A stretch of DNA of 64,000 bases, from the NCBI GenBank assembly GCA_937922805.1, contig CALAJV010000016.1, positions 1 through 64,000 on the forward strand. The letters run 5' to 3'. The stretch comes from an uncultured Acidimicrobiales bacterium (GTDB taxonomy: Bacteria > Actinomycetota > Acidimicrobiia > Acidimicrobiales > SZUA-35). A program made the position numbers and the translations under genes. This document shows positions 43,903-53,586 of the stretch, piece by piece. Position 1 is the first letter of the stretch. Each line of letters begins with the position of its first letter. Below the pieces are notes generated by a model. That model was not told where the DNA came from and made no database searches. It saw only the letters and a program-made list of their open reading frames with translations.

Positions 43903-44513
43903 CTGAAACGGAGCCGATCAGAGCTTCAGCGACCGAGTCGGAAAGCGACGGTCCATCCAGCGACAGCGAAGAGATCAGTTCAGCTGCTTTCAATGGCATC
44001 TCGAAAGGCCCGGTCCGGATGATCGGTTCTTCAGCCTCAGAGATGGGTTTGTCGACCTGGCTCCCCGATGATCCAACCAGCTGGTCTCGGATAATTAAGG
44101 CCAAAGGGGAATTCAACGGAGCGTTTGTGCCGCTAGTGCTGCACGAGCCGGGGTTAGCCGAGCGGTCGATTGACGCCGCTGAGTGGGCCTGCGACTTAAT
44201 CTCGTCAGAAAAGGGGTCGATTCTGTGCATTGCCCCGTTCGCTCGTCGGGATTTGGGCCCGGTTGGTGAACTGACAGTCCGGCAATGGAATCACACCGCA
44301 GCAATGATTGAACGGCTCGATGATGTGACGAACCGATTCAAACTGGAGATCTTCGTAAAAGATGTTGTGGGCGACGTTGCCGCTCGCGACGAACTTGGGC
44401 TTGAACCAAAGCTTCCAGTCGGCTACGCCCTCGATACTGGGAATTTCTTACCAGAGAGCTTTATCCCAACTGTTCTTGTAAGCCCTCGGCCCGATTCTAT
44501 TGATCCGAACTAG
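43791..44513 (+). CDS. Hypothetical protein
   Basis: The 240-residue protein has an acidic Ser-rich N-terminal third (about 30-70) and a globular C-terminal domain from about 75. The latter has GLSTWLPDDPTSW, GAFVPLVLHEPGLAERSID and AMIERLDDVTNRFKLEIFVKD. No family was recognised. The GTG start at 43791 lies inside the divergent protease frame; a GTG at 43869 is an alternative. It is probably cytoplasmic. Confidence 0.5.
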   Translation: MRVSGLARHFRFWKLQSSEKFRQPHNVSSQPPNYDSASETEPIRASATESESDGPSSDSEEISSAAFNGISKGPVRMIGSSASEMGLSTWLPDDPTSWSRIIKAKGEFNGAFVPLVLHEPGLAERSIDAAEWACDLISSEKGSILCIAPFARRDLGPVGELTVRQWNHTAAMIERLDDVTNRFKLEIFVKDVVGDVAARDELGLEPKLPVGYALDTGNFLPESFIPTVLVSPRPDSIDPN

Positions 44514-44620
44514 TTAGTTCAGCAGCAAAAATTGCAAGGATGGCCAGAACGAGCCACTGTTTTCGCAGCGACTTACATAGCTGGACTACCCTTACTTTCA
44601 ATCAAGAATAGGGGTCACCT

Positions 44621-45559
44621 TTGAAGCCTGTGATGCATATCGATCGGCCAGTCGGTCCGGTTGAACATTGGACAAACGGTGTTGTGGACGTCGCCGGTCC
44701 GGGCGATGAACGCTTAGGTGAGGCTACTGCGGCCATCGTCGGCGGTGTTGGTTGGGATGCCAAGCGGTTCGACCTCGCACCGAACCTGCTAGTTCTTGCT
44801 CGCACCGGGATTGGTTTCGATGCGGTCGACCTCGACGAGGCAACAAAACGGGGAGTCATGGTCGTTAATACTCCAGATGGCCCCTCAGTCTCGACCGCGG
44901 AGCACACAGCGGCTTTGTTACTGTCGGTGGCTAAGACCATAGGAGTACATCAACAACGACTGCGCGAAGCTAGCGGGAGTTATCACACTCGGAGCGAGGG
45001 CATCGAACTCCACGGATTGACCTTCGGAGTGCTTGGCTTTGGCCGAATCGGAACTCGGGTGGCGAGAATTGCGGCCGGATTGGGGATGAAGGTCATAGCT
45101 TGCGACCCATATATTCCAGGTGAGGCGTTACAAGCCAACGACGTCGAGCCTGTTAGCTTTGAACAGCTTTTAGAGCGTTCCGACGTTGTGTCGCTTCACG
45201 CTCCGCTGACTTCAGAAACTAGGAATCTCTTCGACGACAACACGTTCAATCAATGTAAGCCGGGAGCGATCTTTTTGAATGCAGCCCGGGGTGGACTCGT
45301 TGATCACGACTCGTTGGTGCGAGCTCTGGATGACGGACGCTTGAGAGGAGCCGGGCTTGACGTTACTGACCCAGAACCGCTTGATCCGAGTCACACGTTG
45401 CTTACTAGGACAAATGTTGTTGTAACGCCCCATGTTGCTTCTGGTACCCAAACAGGCAGAGACCGGATGTTGTCGATGGCTATTGAGCGAGCTCTGGCTG
45501 CGATGGCCGGGGAACGGCCGGACGACCTGTTGAATCCGGCGGTTTTAGAACAGGGCTAG
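44621..45559 (+). CDS. 2-hydroxyacid dehydrogenase (PGDH-like family)
   Basis: The 312-residue NAD-dependent D-isomer-specific dehydrogenase has an NAD fold VLGFGRIGTRVARIAAGLGM at about 143-162. The catalytic residues lie in NAARGGLVD (Arg), DVTDPEPLDP (Glu) and VVVTPHVASGT (His). STAEHTAALLL precedes the domain. It has no ACT domain, so it is shorter than SerA. It may reduce a 2-ketoacid or act in D-3-phosphoglycerate metabolism. The TTG start has AGGGG upstream; ATG at 44633 is possible. Confidence 0.85.
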   Translation: MKPVMHIDRPVGPVEHWTNGVVDVAGPGDERLGEATAAIVGGVGWDAKRFDLAPNLLVLARTGIGFDAVDLDEATKRGVMVVNTPDGPSVSTAEHTAALLLSVAKTIGVHQQRLREASGSYHTRSEGIELHGLTFGVLGFGRIGTRVARIAAGLGMKVIACDPYIPGEALQANDVEPVSFEQLLERSDVVSLHAPLTSETRNLFDDNTFNQCKPGAIFLNAARGGLVDHDSLVRALDDGRLRGAGLDVTDPEPLDPSHTLLTRTNVVVTPHVASGTQTGRDRMLSMAIERALAAMAGERPDDLLNPAVLEQG

Positions 45560-45565
45560 AAGGAA

Positions 45566-46354
45566 CTATGCGGCGCCGCCGTCAATCTTAAGAATAGAGC
45601 CGGTGGTGTAGCTCGACGCGTCAGAGGCGAAGTAAAGTGCGGCACCAACTACCTCATCTGGTTGCCCACCCCGCTGCAACGGAATCTGGCTCTTCGCAGT
45701 TTTTTCGAACGCGTCTAGATCCCAAGCCTTGCTGATATCGGTCATAAATGGACCAGGCATGATGGTGTTGACCCGCACGGTTGGGCCAAACGCTTGAGCG
45801 AATGACGCGGTCATGTTGTTAACGCCGGCCTTTGCCGCTCCATAGACTGCTTCGGCCGGGCTCGGACGGACAGCCGCAATCGAGCTGACGTTGATGATAG
45901 AGCCACCGCCGTCTTCGACCATTTTTTCACCAAATCGAGCTGAAAGACGAAACGGGCCTTTGACGTTCACATCGACTACTTTTTGAAACAGCGCTTCTGA
46001 TACTCCGCCAAGCGACGGATACAACGGCGACATGCCAGCGTTGTTTACTAAGATGTCGCATCGCCCGAACGTTTGGTAGACAAAGTCGAACAGGGCATCG
46101 CACTGGTCCCAGTGGCCGACGTGGCACATTGTGCCGACCACTTTGCGACCAGTTGATTCCGACACTGTTTGGGCCAACATCTCACATGCTGGCAATTTGC
46201 GAGACGCTATCACGACGTCAGCGCCGTGCCGAGCGAAGGCCTCGACCATCGACCGACCGAGGCCTCGGCTCCCGCCGGTGACAACTGCGACTTTGCCGGT
46301 CAGGTCAAATAAGTTTTCGGGGCTCGGGCTTTGCTCTTGTGTTGTATCGCTCAC
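45566..46354 (-). CDS. Short-chain dehydrogenase/reductase
   Basis: The SDR has 262 residues: the cofactor site TGGSRGLGRSM, NNAG in LVNNAGMSPLY, catalytic Ser in INVSSIAAV and YGAAK for Tyr and Lys. The C-terminal FMTDI and TGSILKIDGGAA are typical of classical NAD(P)H SDRs. I chose the GTG at 46354 (GGAG upstream) because the longer frame overlaps the upstream MDR gene. The substrate is unknown. Confidence 0.9.
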   Translation of the reverse strand: MSDTTQEQSPSPENLFDLTGKVAVVTGGSRGLGRSMVEAFARHGADVVIASRKLPACEMLAQTVSESTGRKVVGTMCHVGHWDQCDALFDFVYQTFGRCDILVNNAGMSPLYPSLGGVSEALFQKVVDVNVKGPFRLSARFGEKMVEDGGGSIINVSSIAAVRPSPAEAVYGAAKAGVNNMTASFAQAFGPTVRVNTIMPGPFMTDISKAWDLDAFEKTAKSQIPLQRGGQPDEVVGAALYFASDASSYTTGSILKIDGGAA

Positions 46355-46379
46355 GATTCTCCAAGCTAGCGCTAAGTCG

Positions 46380-47354
46380 TTACGGTGAAACGATAATTTT
46401 TCCGGTCGTTTTTCGATCACCGATATCGACCAGAGCTTGCACGCCCTCGTCCAATGGTCTGACAGCCGAAATAAGTGGATCAACGTGCCCGGTTCCGAAT
46501 AGCTCGACGATTCGATCCCAGTTCCGGCGAAGCTGGCTTGGGTCTCGGGCCAAACTCGCTCCCCAGTGCACTCCGACGATGGAGTAGTTCTTCAATAGCA
46601 CGTGATTAGTCGGTGCATCGGCGATACGGCCGCTCGTGAAGCCGATAATCAGTAGACGGCCATCCCAAGCTACAACCCGGCGGACTTGATCGAAAATGTC
46701 GCCGCCGACGGCGTCGTAGACAACGTCGACGCCTTTGCCGCCGGTGGCAGCCCGAATCTCTTCAACTATGTCGACCTTGAGGTAGTCGAATGCTTTGTCG
46801 GCGCCTAACGACAAGACCGTCTCGACTTTCTCAGGCCCGCCCGCCAAACCGTAGACAGTAGCCCCCTTTGCCTTAGCTAGTTGTATAGCAGCGGAGCCGA
46901 CACCACCGGCCGCTGCCGTCACCAGTACTGATTCGCCGGCCTGTAGGTTGGCCCGATCTTCAAGGGCGAACACGGTGGTTCCATAGTTGGTTAACATGGC
47001 GGCCGCTTGAGGAAAACTCATAGCGTCGGGCACCGGGAAGCATTCTCCGGCGGGAGCGGCCACATAGTCGGCTAGCCCTCCTTGGCCCATCCATAACACC
47101 CGGTCGCCGACAGCAACACTTGATACATCGGCGCCAATTGCTTCAACCGTTCCCGCTACTTCACCGCCGGGGATAAACGGCATCTTGGGTGTGACCTGAT
47201 ACCCGCCCCTAATTTGAAGCAGATCAGGAAACTTCAAACCGACCGCCGCAACCTTTATGAGCGCTTGATCGGCCCGAGGTTCAGGTTCTGGAATTTCAAC
47301 CAGTTCCAAGACATCTAGTGGTTCGCCAGTTTCTTCCATTTGCCATGCTCGCAT
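46380..47354 (-). CDS. Zinc-free quinone oxidoreductase-like MDR protein
   Basis: A 324-residue medium-chain dehydrogenase/reductase. It has the N-terminal PFIPGGEVAGTVEAIG catalytic domain and a Rossmann fold with VLVTAAAGGVGSAAIQLAKA. The C-terminal LLIIGFTSGRIADAP resembles NADPH:quinone oxidoreductase. No zinc-binding cysteines. It lies 25 bp before the SDR gene on the same strand, so the two may form an operon. Confidence 0.9.
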   Translation of the reverse strand: MRAWQMEETGEPLDVLELVEIPEPEPRADQALIKVAAVGLKFPDLLQIRGGYQVTPKMPFIPGGEVAGTVEAIGADVSSVAVGDRVLWMGQGGLADYVAAPAGECFPVPDAMSFPQAAAMLTNYGTTVFALEDRANLQAGESVLVTAAAGGVGSAAIQLAKAKGATVYGLAGGPEKVETVLSLGADKAFDYLKVDIVEEIRAATGGKGVDVVYDAVGGDIFDQVRRVVAWDGRLLIIGFTSGRIADAPTNHVLLKNYSIVGVHWGASLARDPSQLRRNWDRIVELFGTGHVDPLISAVRPLDEGVQALVDIGDRKTTGKIIVSP

Positions 47355-47459
47355 CGAGCTATCTTCACTGGTTTAGTGCTCTAAAAGCAAACTGGATGCG
47401 AGGCTTCGGCTTGATCGGCATTGCAAACGACCGCGTACGTTGCCATGATTTCGTCGCTG

Positions 47460-48389
47460 CTATTTGCCGTTGGCCGAAAAGTGTTGGTAATCCTTGAGCG
47501 ACCGCCATTTCCCGCCCCAGCCCCAGCCGATGTCTGCAAAGGCACGATGGACAACATCGCCTTCGGTCACCATCCCAAGTCGTAGATCATCTCGATCGAG
47601 GTAGGTGGTGGCCAGTTCGGGCAGTACAAGGGCCCCCCGCTGGTAAGGGTTGTGGAACGGATTGACGTCTATGGCGAGGCCATATGCGTGTTGAGAGAAT
47701 GAAGACCCGTTGGTCACGTTCCGACAGACAAATGCTGATGTGTTGTTCCCGTCGCCGGTTGGTTTAGCAGAGACATCTTCGTCGGTCACGACCCGCATCT
47801 CCTCAATCGGAAACCGAGCTTCGTGAAGTTTACCAAAGACCGAAACTATGTCTTCGGCTGAGTCGGCGTGCACGATCATCTCACCTTGGTGGTGCAGTCC
47901 GTCGAATCCCCAGAACGAAAGTCGGAGGTAGCGAAGCTGATCGAGCGTAACGGGGCAGTCCGGATTCCAGGTTGACCGCTCCGCTAATTGGTCATCCATC
48001 GTTTGGATTTGGCCGACAAAGGCGTCGGATGGGGGAGGAGGCAACGTGTCGAGAGTTATCAGCTTGCGGTCAACCAGCTCTTCTGGGGTGGTTTGGGGCG
48101 TTACCGAACCGTCGGGGGCAGTGGGCAGAACTCGCGAGCCCAACCAGTTTGGTGGGGCAGCGGCATCGGAACTCGGGTCGACTGGTCGAGTCGTCGATGC
48201 TGAGTTGGCCGATACCGACGTAGTCGATGTAGCCGTTGGCTCCGCTGTGTTCGCCGAGTCCGCAGGGGCGGTGGTGAGCGAAGCAACGGTGGTAGTTACC
48301 TGAAGCTCGGACTGTGGTGAACTCGCAGCGCAAGCAGCGAGCAAGAATGCCACTAGTAGTGGGGCGAAGACGGTCCGCGAACGATTCAC
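47460..48389 (-). CDS. M15-family D-alanyl-D-alanine carboxypeptidase-like lipoprotein
   Basis: The protein has about 309 residues from the GTG at 48389. A signal segment ends in LLAACAAS with a lipobox Cys. A Thr/Ser-rich linker follows. The C-terminal domain has SFSQHAYGLAIDVNPFHNPY, the SxHxxGxAxD zinc motif of the M15_4 group, and a final HRAFADIGWGWGGKWRS with the further His and Trp positions. It probably trims peptidoglycan. Confidence 0.85.
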   Translation of the reverse strand: MNRSRTVFAPLLVAFLLAACAASSPQSELQVTTTVASLTTAPADSANTAEPTATSTTSVSANSASTTRPVDPSSDAAAPPNWLGSRVLPTAPDGSVTPQTTPEELVDRKLITLDTLPPPPSDAFVGQIQTMDDQLAERSTWNPDCPVTLDQLRYLRLSFWGFDGLHHQGEMIVHADSAEDIVSVFGKLHEARFPIEEMRVVTDEDVSAKPTGDGNNTSAFVCRNVTNGSSFSQHAYGLAIDVNPFHNPYQRGALVLPELATTYLDRDDLRLGMVTEGDVVHRAFADIGWGWGGKWRSLKDYQHFSANGK

Positions 48390-48436
48390 TTGAATGCCTG
48401 CACCTCCGTGGTCAACTTCGGGCACACTGGATGCCT

Positions 48437-48805
48437 ATGTCGTTGAATGTACTAGGTTCTGAACTTCGACCGTGTTCACTCGATCCGCTCACCGGGTTCT
48501 ATCGCGACGGCTGTTGTAACACCGGTGGCGACGACGTTGGCGTACATGTTGTTTGTGCCGAAATGACCGAGAAGTTTCTCGAGTTCAGCGCCGGTCGAGG
48601 AAATGACCTAATCACACCAATGCCCGGCTACGGCTTTAATGGATTGAAGGCCGGAGATCGGTGGTGCTTGTGTGCCTCTCGATGGAAAGAAGCGTTCGAC
48701 GCTGGCGTTGCGCCGCCGGTCTATTTGGAAGGCACCCACATGGGGGCGCTCGAATACGCCAGTCTGGCTGAACTGCAAGAGCACCGCGCCGAAGATAAGC
48801 CATGA
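48437..48805 (+). CDS. DUF2237 family protein
   Basis: The protein has 122 residues from MSLNVLGSEL. It matches DUF2237 throughout: SLDPLTGFYRDGCCNTGGDD, MTEKFLEFS and GDRWCLCASRWKEA, with conserved cysteines that could bind metal. No function is known for the family. It overlaps tesB by ATGA, so the two are coupled. Confidence 0.9.
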   Translation: MSLNVLGSELRPCSLDPLTGFYRDGCCNTGGDDVGVHVVCAEMTEKFLEFSAGRGNDLITPMPGYGFNGLKAGDRWCLCASRWKEAFDAGVAPPVYLEGTHMGALEYASLAELQEHRAEDKP

Positions 48806-49704
48806 CAACTAGGCCGACTTCTAGCGAGGGAGGTAGCGGCGGTGCTCGACCGACCACCGTTGGTATGAGTATCGGCGATGTGAGTTTCGCTGACCTAATG
48901 GCGCTTGAGCCTCACGGACCCGATATTTCGGTGGCCATTGCGCCCCGTTACCCGTGGGGTCGGTTGTTCGGCGGCCAAGTAGTCGCTCAGGGTTTGCGGG
49001 CCGCTCAGGCCACTGTTGATCCGAAGTACCAGGTTCATTCGATTCACGCTTACTTCATTCGAGGCGGAACCCACGACGAGCCGGTCCGATACGAGGTTGA
49101 CCGGATCCGCAACGGTCGTTCTTTCACTACCAGGCGAGTTGTCGCCCGACAATCAAGCGGAGCGATTCTGAACCTGTCGGCTTCGTTCCAAGTCGCCGAA
49201 GCCCAAGTCGATGTGCAGTCGATGTCGGCCCCGCCTGAGGTACCATCACCGGACGATCTAGCTGACACCGGCTGGGGAGACTTGATGCAACGGCGGCTTG
49301 CCGTGACCGAATTTGGACGGACAATCAGTTGGGTGCGCCTCAACGATGACCTGGACGGTAACGATCAGATGAAGGCCTGTGCGTTGGCCTTCGTGTCAGA
49401 TGCAGTGCCGACAGGTGCGGTACGCGCCGCTCACCCCATACAAGTACCCCGATCAAAAATCCGGGAGACCTTTAGCGGAGCCAGCCTTGATCACGTGGTC
49501 TACTTCCATCGACCGGTGCCAGCGAACCAGTGGCTGCTATGCGATACCCGATGCCACGGCCTGGTAGGAGGCCGAGGCGTTTCTGTCGGGAATGTTTTCG
49601 ATAGCGACGGAGTGCATTCGCTGACCATCGTTCAAGAAGTGCTCCTTCGGGAGCGAAACAAACCTAACGGCGGAGAAACCGGGCTCGGCGGCAAAGTCGA
49701 CTAG
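48802..49704 (+). CDS. tesB: Acyl-CoA thioesterase II (TesB-like)
   Basis: The 300-residue double-hotdog thioesterase has RYPWGRLFGGQVVAQGLRAA and VHSIHAYFIRGG in the first hotdog, and LDHVVYFHRPVPANQWLLCDT with RGVSVGNVFDSDG near the end. These are the TesB hallmarks with the Asp-Thr-Gln type active site. It hydrolyses acyl-CoA. A second start (MSIGDVSF) about 22 codons in is possible. Confidence 0.92.
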   Translation: MTTRPTSSEGGSGGARPTTVGMSIGDVSFADLMALEPHGPDISVAIAPRYPWGRLFGGQVVAQGLRAAQATVDPKYQVHSIHAYFIRGGTHDEPVRYEVDRIRNGRSFTTRRVVARQSSGAILNLSASFQVAEAQVDVQSMSAPPEVPSPDDLADTGWGDLMQRRLAVTEFGRTISWVRLNDDLDGNDQMKACALAFVSDAVPTGAVRAAHPIQVPRSKIRETFSGASLDHVVYFHRPVPANQWLLCDTRCHGLVGGRGVSVGNVFDSDGVHSLTIVQEVLLRERNKPNGGETGLGGKVD

Positions 49705-49723
49705 CTGTAGGTAGCCTGGCCTC

Positions 49724-50020
49724 GTGCTCTTTGTGGTTCGATTCACTGACCGGTCAGACAAGTTCGACGTTCGGCAAGCGCATATGCAGGCTCACCTCGA
49801 CTGGCTTGACGACAACAGTGACCAGGTACTGATCGGTGGAGGTCTACGAGAATCGTTAGATGATCGAGCGATCGGTGGGTTGTGGATAGCGCAGTCCGAG
49901 TCAAAGGCTGACGTTGTGTCGCTTCTTGAAACCGATCCGTTCTGGATCGAGGGACTACGCGAAAACGTCGAAATACTCCATTGGACAAAAGCATTCGAGG
50001 ACCGCCAAGTTCAGATCTAA
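49724..50020 (+). CDS. YCII-family protein
   Basis: The 98-residue protein has the YCII ferredoxin-like fold: MLFVVRFTD, HMQAHLDWLDDN with the conserved His and Asp, GGGLRE and DPFWIEGLRENVEI. It starts with GTG just after tesB. Its role is unknown; related proteins act as small-molecule binding or dehydratase-like proteins. Confidence 0.85.
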   Translation: MLFVVRFTDRSDKFDVRQAHMQAHLDWLDDNSDQVLIGGGLRESLDDRAIGGLWIAQSESKADVVSLLETDPFWIEGLRENVEILHWTKAFEDRQVQI

Positions 50021-50049
50021 CTGTCTGATCAGGCCATACTCGCCATCGA

Positions 50050-51888
50050 TCACGACACAGAAAGCTGCTCTCGGATTGTCTTGGCTACGCCTGCGCCATC
50101 AAGACCGAGCGACGCCAAAATGGCATCGGCTTTGCCGTGCGGGATGTACTCGGTTGGAATGCCGAGTACTTGCACCCGGGGCCCGTTCGCCTTGCCTAGC
50201 TCAAGGGCAATGTTTGACCCAATGCCGCCCTCAGCCAGGCCATCTTCGATTGTTACCACCAGTTTGTGGTGATGGGCTTGGTCCAACATGTTGGGGTCGA
50301 GAGGCTTGGCTGCCCGTGGATCCCAGACGGTGACAGAGATTCCGTCAGACGCGAGTTCATCGGCGGCTTGTTCGGCCGCAGCTAGCATCTTGCCAACTCC
50401 GATAATGCACACGTCAGAACCTTCTCGCACCATCCGAGCGTTAAGCCCATGCCCTACTGATTCGTCGCCGACCGAAGGAGCCGGAGTCTTTGGCCAACGT
50501 ATACAAACCGGTCCATCGGTGATCTCGTAAGCATCCTGCATCATTTGTTGAAGTTCTTGATACGACGACGGGACTAGAATCGTCATACCCGGGACCTTGG
50601 ACATCAGCACCAGATCGAGAATGCCATGATGAGATGGTCCGTCGTCACCGGTGATTCCAGCTCGGTCCAGACAGAAAATAACCGGCTGGCCATGCAATCC
50701 GACATCGAGATTCGCTTGATCGATAGCTCGAGTAAGGAACGTTGCATACAAAGCAATTACTGGCCGAAGTCCTCCCATAGCCATACCAGCAGCCATCGTG
50801 ACTGCGTGCTGTTCGGCAATACCAACATCGATCATTTGCGACGGGAAGCGATCGCGGAAAGGTAGCAGGCCGGTCGAGTCGGGCATTGCCGCGGTGATGG
50901 CGACAAGCTCTTCGTGCTCTTCGCCTAGCTTGATTAAACTCTCGGTAAACGCGGCGGTGTAGCTTTCCGGCTTCACCGCTCCGACGTCGTGTAGATGTTT
51001 GATTGGGTCGTTCTCGGCCGGCGCATAGCCGCGGCCCTTTTGGGTTTGCACATGCAAAACGACGGGTCCGGCAAACTCATTGGCGTTTTGCAACGCCTTT
51101 TCGATCTCACCAATGTCATGGCCGTCGAACGGCCCCATATAGCGGATGCCAAGCGGCTCGAAGAACGTTTGTGGTTCGAACGCTTCTCGAATGGCTGCTT
51201 TCGATGCTTTGATACCGGTGCTTGAAAGGTTGCCGACAAGGGGAAGCTTGGCGGTAAAGCTCTCAAACCGGCGTTGGCGATCCATGTATACCGGGTTTGA
51301 TCTGATCTTGACCAGGCTCTCAGACAACAACGAAACGGTTGGCGCATACGACCGGCCGTTGTCGTTGAAAATGATGGTGACGTTAGCGCCAGAGACGCCC
51401 AAGTTGTTCAAACCTTCGAAGGCCATGCCGCCAGTAAGCGAGCCGTCACCGAGAACCGCCACGACCCGCCGATCGGCCTGATCACTGTCAGCAGCAAATG
51501 CGCTGGCCAAGCCGTGAGCATAACCAAGCACAGTCGACGCATGCGAATTCTCGATCCAGTCGTGAGGTGACTCTTCCTGAGATGGGTAACCAGACATGCC
51601 ACCAGCCTCACGTAACGTGTCGAAACCATCCTGGCGACCGGTCAGAATCTTGTGCACGTAGGCCTGATGGCCAGTGTCGAACAACAACACATCGCGGGGC
51701 GAGTCGAGGACACGGTGCAAAGCAACCGTTAGCTCAACAATGCCAAGATTGGAGCCAAGGTGACCACCGGACTTGCTCTGGTTCACCTTGTCGACGATGA
51801 ACTGGCGAATTTCTTCACAGACATCGTCGAGCTCTTTTTCGTCTAAATCACGCAGATCAGCTGGCCCGCTGACATTTTCCAAGATCAT
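50050..51888 (-). CDS. dxs: 1-deoxy-D-xylulose-5-phosphate synthase
   Basis: The 612-residue thiamine diphosphate enzyme makes DXP, the first step of the MEP isoprenoid pathway. It has GGHLGSNLG, FDTGHQAYVHKILTG, the ThDP motif GDGSLTGGMAFEGLNNLG through NDN, the transketolase Pyr domain MIDVGIAEQHAVTMAAGMA and the C-terminal GLAEGGIGSNIA. Length is that of the family. Its presence indicates that isoprenoids come from the MEP route here. Confidence 0.95.
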   Translation of the reverse strand: MILENVSGPADLRDLDEKELDDVCEEIRQFIVDKVNQSKSGGHLGSNLGIVELTVALHRVLDSPRDVLLFDTGHQAYVHKILTGRQDGFDTLREAGGMSGYPSQEESPHDWIENSHASTVLGYAHGLASAFAADSDQADRRVVAVLGDGSLTGGMAFEGLNNLGVSGANVTIIFNDNGRSYAPTVSLLSESLVKIRSNPVYMDRQRRFESFTAKLPLVGNLSSTGIKASKAAIREAFEPQTFFEPLGIRYMGPFDGHDIGEIEKALQNANEFAGPVVLHVQTQKGRGYAPAENDPIKHLHDVGAVKPESYTAAFTESLIKLGEEHEELVAITAAMPDSTGLLPFRDRFPSQMIDVGIAEQHAVTMAAGMAMGGLRPVIALYATFLTRAIDQANLDVGLHGQPVIFCLDRAGITGDDGPSHHGILDLVLMSKVPGMTILVPSSYQELQQMMQDAYEITDGPVCIRWPKTPAPSVGDESVGHGLNARMVREGSDVCIIGVGKMLAAAEQAADELASDGISVTVWDPRAAKPLDPNMLDQAHHHKLVVTIEDGLAEGGIGSNIALELGKANGPRVQVLGIPTEYIPHGKADAILASLGLDGAGVAKTIREQLSVS

Positions 51889-52107
51889 TGCGCACCTCTC
51901 TTACTTAACCACAGTAGCTGCCCCCGGCCGATTCGGTGAGATTGATGGTCTGTAGATTTGGTGCAGATCATGATTTGAGATCGTGATACGTAGGTCACAA
52001 CGAATCGATGCCAGATCCATCGGCACTTAATTACATCTCTGTATGGGTTTCGCCGATGTGCGGCTCAGTTAGGTCGTACCCACTGTTATTTAGCTACTCT
52101 GGCGGAT

Positions 52108-53586
52108 GTGAGCCACCAAGACGCCAAAGACAGCACCACACAAGACATCATCACGAACGTCAGCGCCACTGGCGCCAGCAGTCGAGACGCCGCCATGATC
52201 GTTGATCCTGGTTTAGTCGAACAAACGATTTCTGCTGCCCTAGGCCAGGGAGCTGAGTTTGCCGAGTTGTTCGCCGAGGACGTAAAAAGAAGCTCGGTTC
52301 ATCTCGATGACGGGCGAATCGAGAGTTTGGCGTCGGCCCGGGATCGAGGGGTCGGTATTCGCGTCGTATCGGGCGAATCCACTGGATTTGCTCATACCGC
52401 CAATCTGACCGAACAAGGTCTTTTGTCGGCAGCAAAGGCAGCGGCCGACGCGGCTCGAACTTCAGGAGCGCCGTCGAGTAGCCGTCCAACTCTTGAATTC
52501 GCGGAGGCTGATGTGGCGTCGGTTGGAGTCCGTCCCGGCGACATCGACAAAGAGACAAAGGTGGGTTTGCTACAACGAGCCAACGAGACGGCCCGGTCTA
52601 GCGGCGCCGCTATCTCTCAGGTAAGTGCTCGCTACGCCGACAACCGCCGCCGAATACTGGTAGCTAACTCCGACGGTGTGCTCACTGGCGACGATCAAAC
52701 TCGAACCATGTTCTCAATCAGCTGTGTGGCTTCGGGCGATGCCGGCCTGCAAACCGGTAGCGAGTCGATTGGGCTGTCAATGGGATTCGAGCTGTTCGAC
52801 CAATACGACGTCGAAGAGCTGGCGCGGCGAGCGGCTCAACGTGCTCTAACTAAGCTTGAAGCCCGCCCGGCACCGTCGGGGACACTCCCGGTCGTTATCG
52901 GTCCTGGGTCTGGCGGCGTGTTGTTCCACGAAGCCTGTGGTCACGGACTTGAAGCTGATTTGGTCAAAAAGGGAGCGTCGGCTTTCGCTGGAAAGATGGG
53001 GGAGCAGGTCGCATCGCCGTTAGTAACACTGATTGATGATGGAACGATGAGCGACGAGTGGGGCCGATACGCCATCGACGACGAAGGCAATCCTGCCCGA
53101 CGCAACGTACTGATTGAAGACGGCGTGTTGGTCGACTACCTCTGGGACGGGCTGCGAGCCAAAGCCGAAGGCCGTCCGAGTTCTGGCAACGGTAGGCGTC
53201 AAAGCTACCGGCACCTCCCGATGGTCCGCATGACGAACACCTACCTGGCCGGAGGGCAGACCGACCCAGCTGACATCATTGGCAGCGTTGACCACGGTGT
53301 CTACGTTGCTCGCCTTGGTGGTGGTCAGGTGAATACTGCCTCCGGAGACTTTGTGTTCGGAATGGTCGAGGCATACATGATCGAGGACGGCAAGCTTGGA
53401 GCTCCGCTGCGAGAGGGGCAGTTGATCGGTAACGGCCCGAAGGTTCTGCAACAGATCGAAGCGGTTGGAAACGACTTTGAAATGGGCCCTCCTGGAACCT
53501 GCGGTAAAGATGGGCAAGGGGTTCCGGTAGGGGATGGGGTACCGACCCTGAAGGTACAGGAACTGACCATTGGGGGAATGGCCTAA
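52108..53586 (+). CDS. tldD: TldD-like zinc metalloprotease
   Basis: The 492-residue subunit has the metal motif FHEACGHGLEADLVKKGAS, an HExxxH pattern. The N-terminal DDGRIESLASARDRGVGIRV and the C-terminal GGGQVNTASGDFVFG and GLQTGSES segments match. TldD cuts unfolded peptides as a heterodimer with TldE and matures some RiPP leaders. The GTG start is followed by about 30 residues before the domain. The next gene starts in its stop codon. Confidence 0.93.
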   Translation: MSHQDAKDSTTQDIITNVSATGASSRDAAMIVDPGLVEQTISAALGQGAEFAELFAEDVKRSSVHLDDGRIESLASARDRGVGIRVVSGESTGFAHTANLTEQGLLSAAKAAADAARTSGAPSSSRPTLEFAEADVASVGVRPGDIDKETKVGLLQRANETARSSGAAISQVSARYADNRRRILVANSDGVLTGDDQTRTMFSISCVASGDAGLQTGSESIGLSMGFELFDQYDVEELARRAAQRALTKLEARPAPSGTLPVVIGPGSGGVLFHEACGHGLEADLVKKGASAFAGKMGEQVASPLVTLIDDGTMSDEWGRYAIDDEGNPARRNVLIEDGVLVDYLWDGLRAKAEGRPSSGNGRRQSYRHLPMVRMTNTYLAGGQTDPADIIGSVDHGVYVARLGGGQVNTASGDFVFGMVEAYMIEDGKLGAPLREGQLIGNGPKVLQQIEAVGNDFEMGPPGTCGKDGQGVPVGDGVPTLKVQELTIGGMA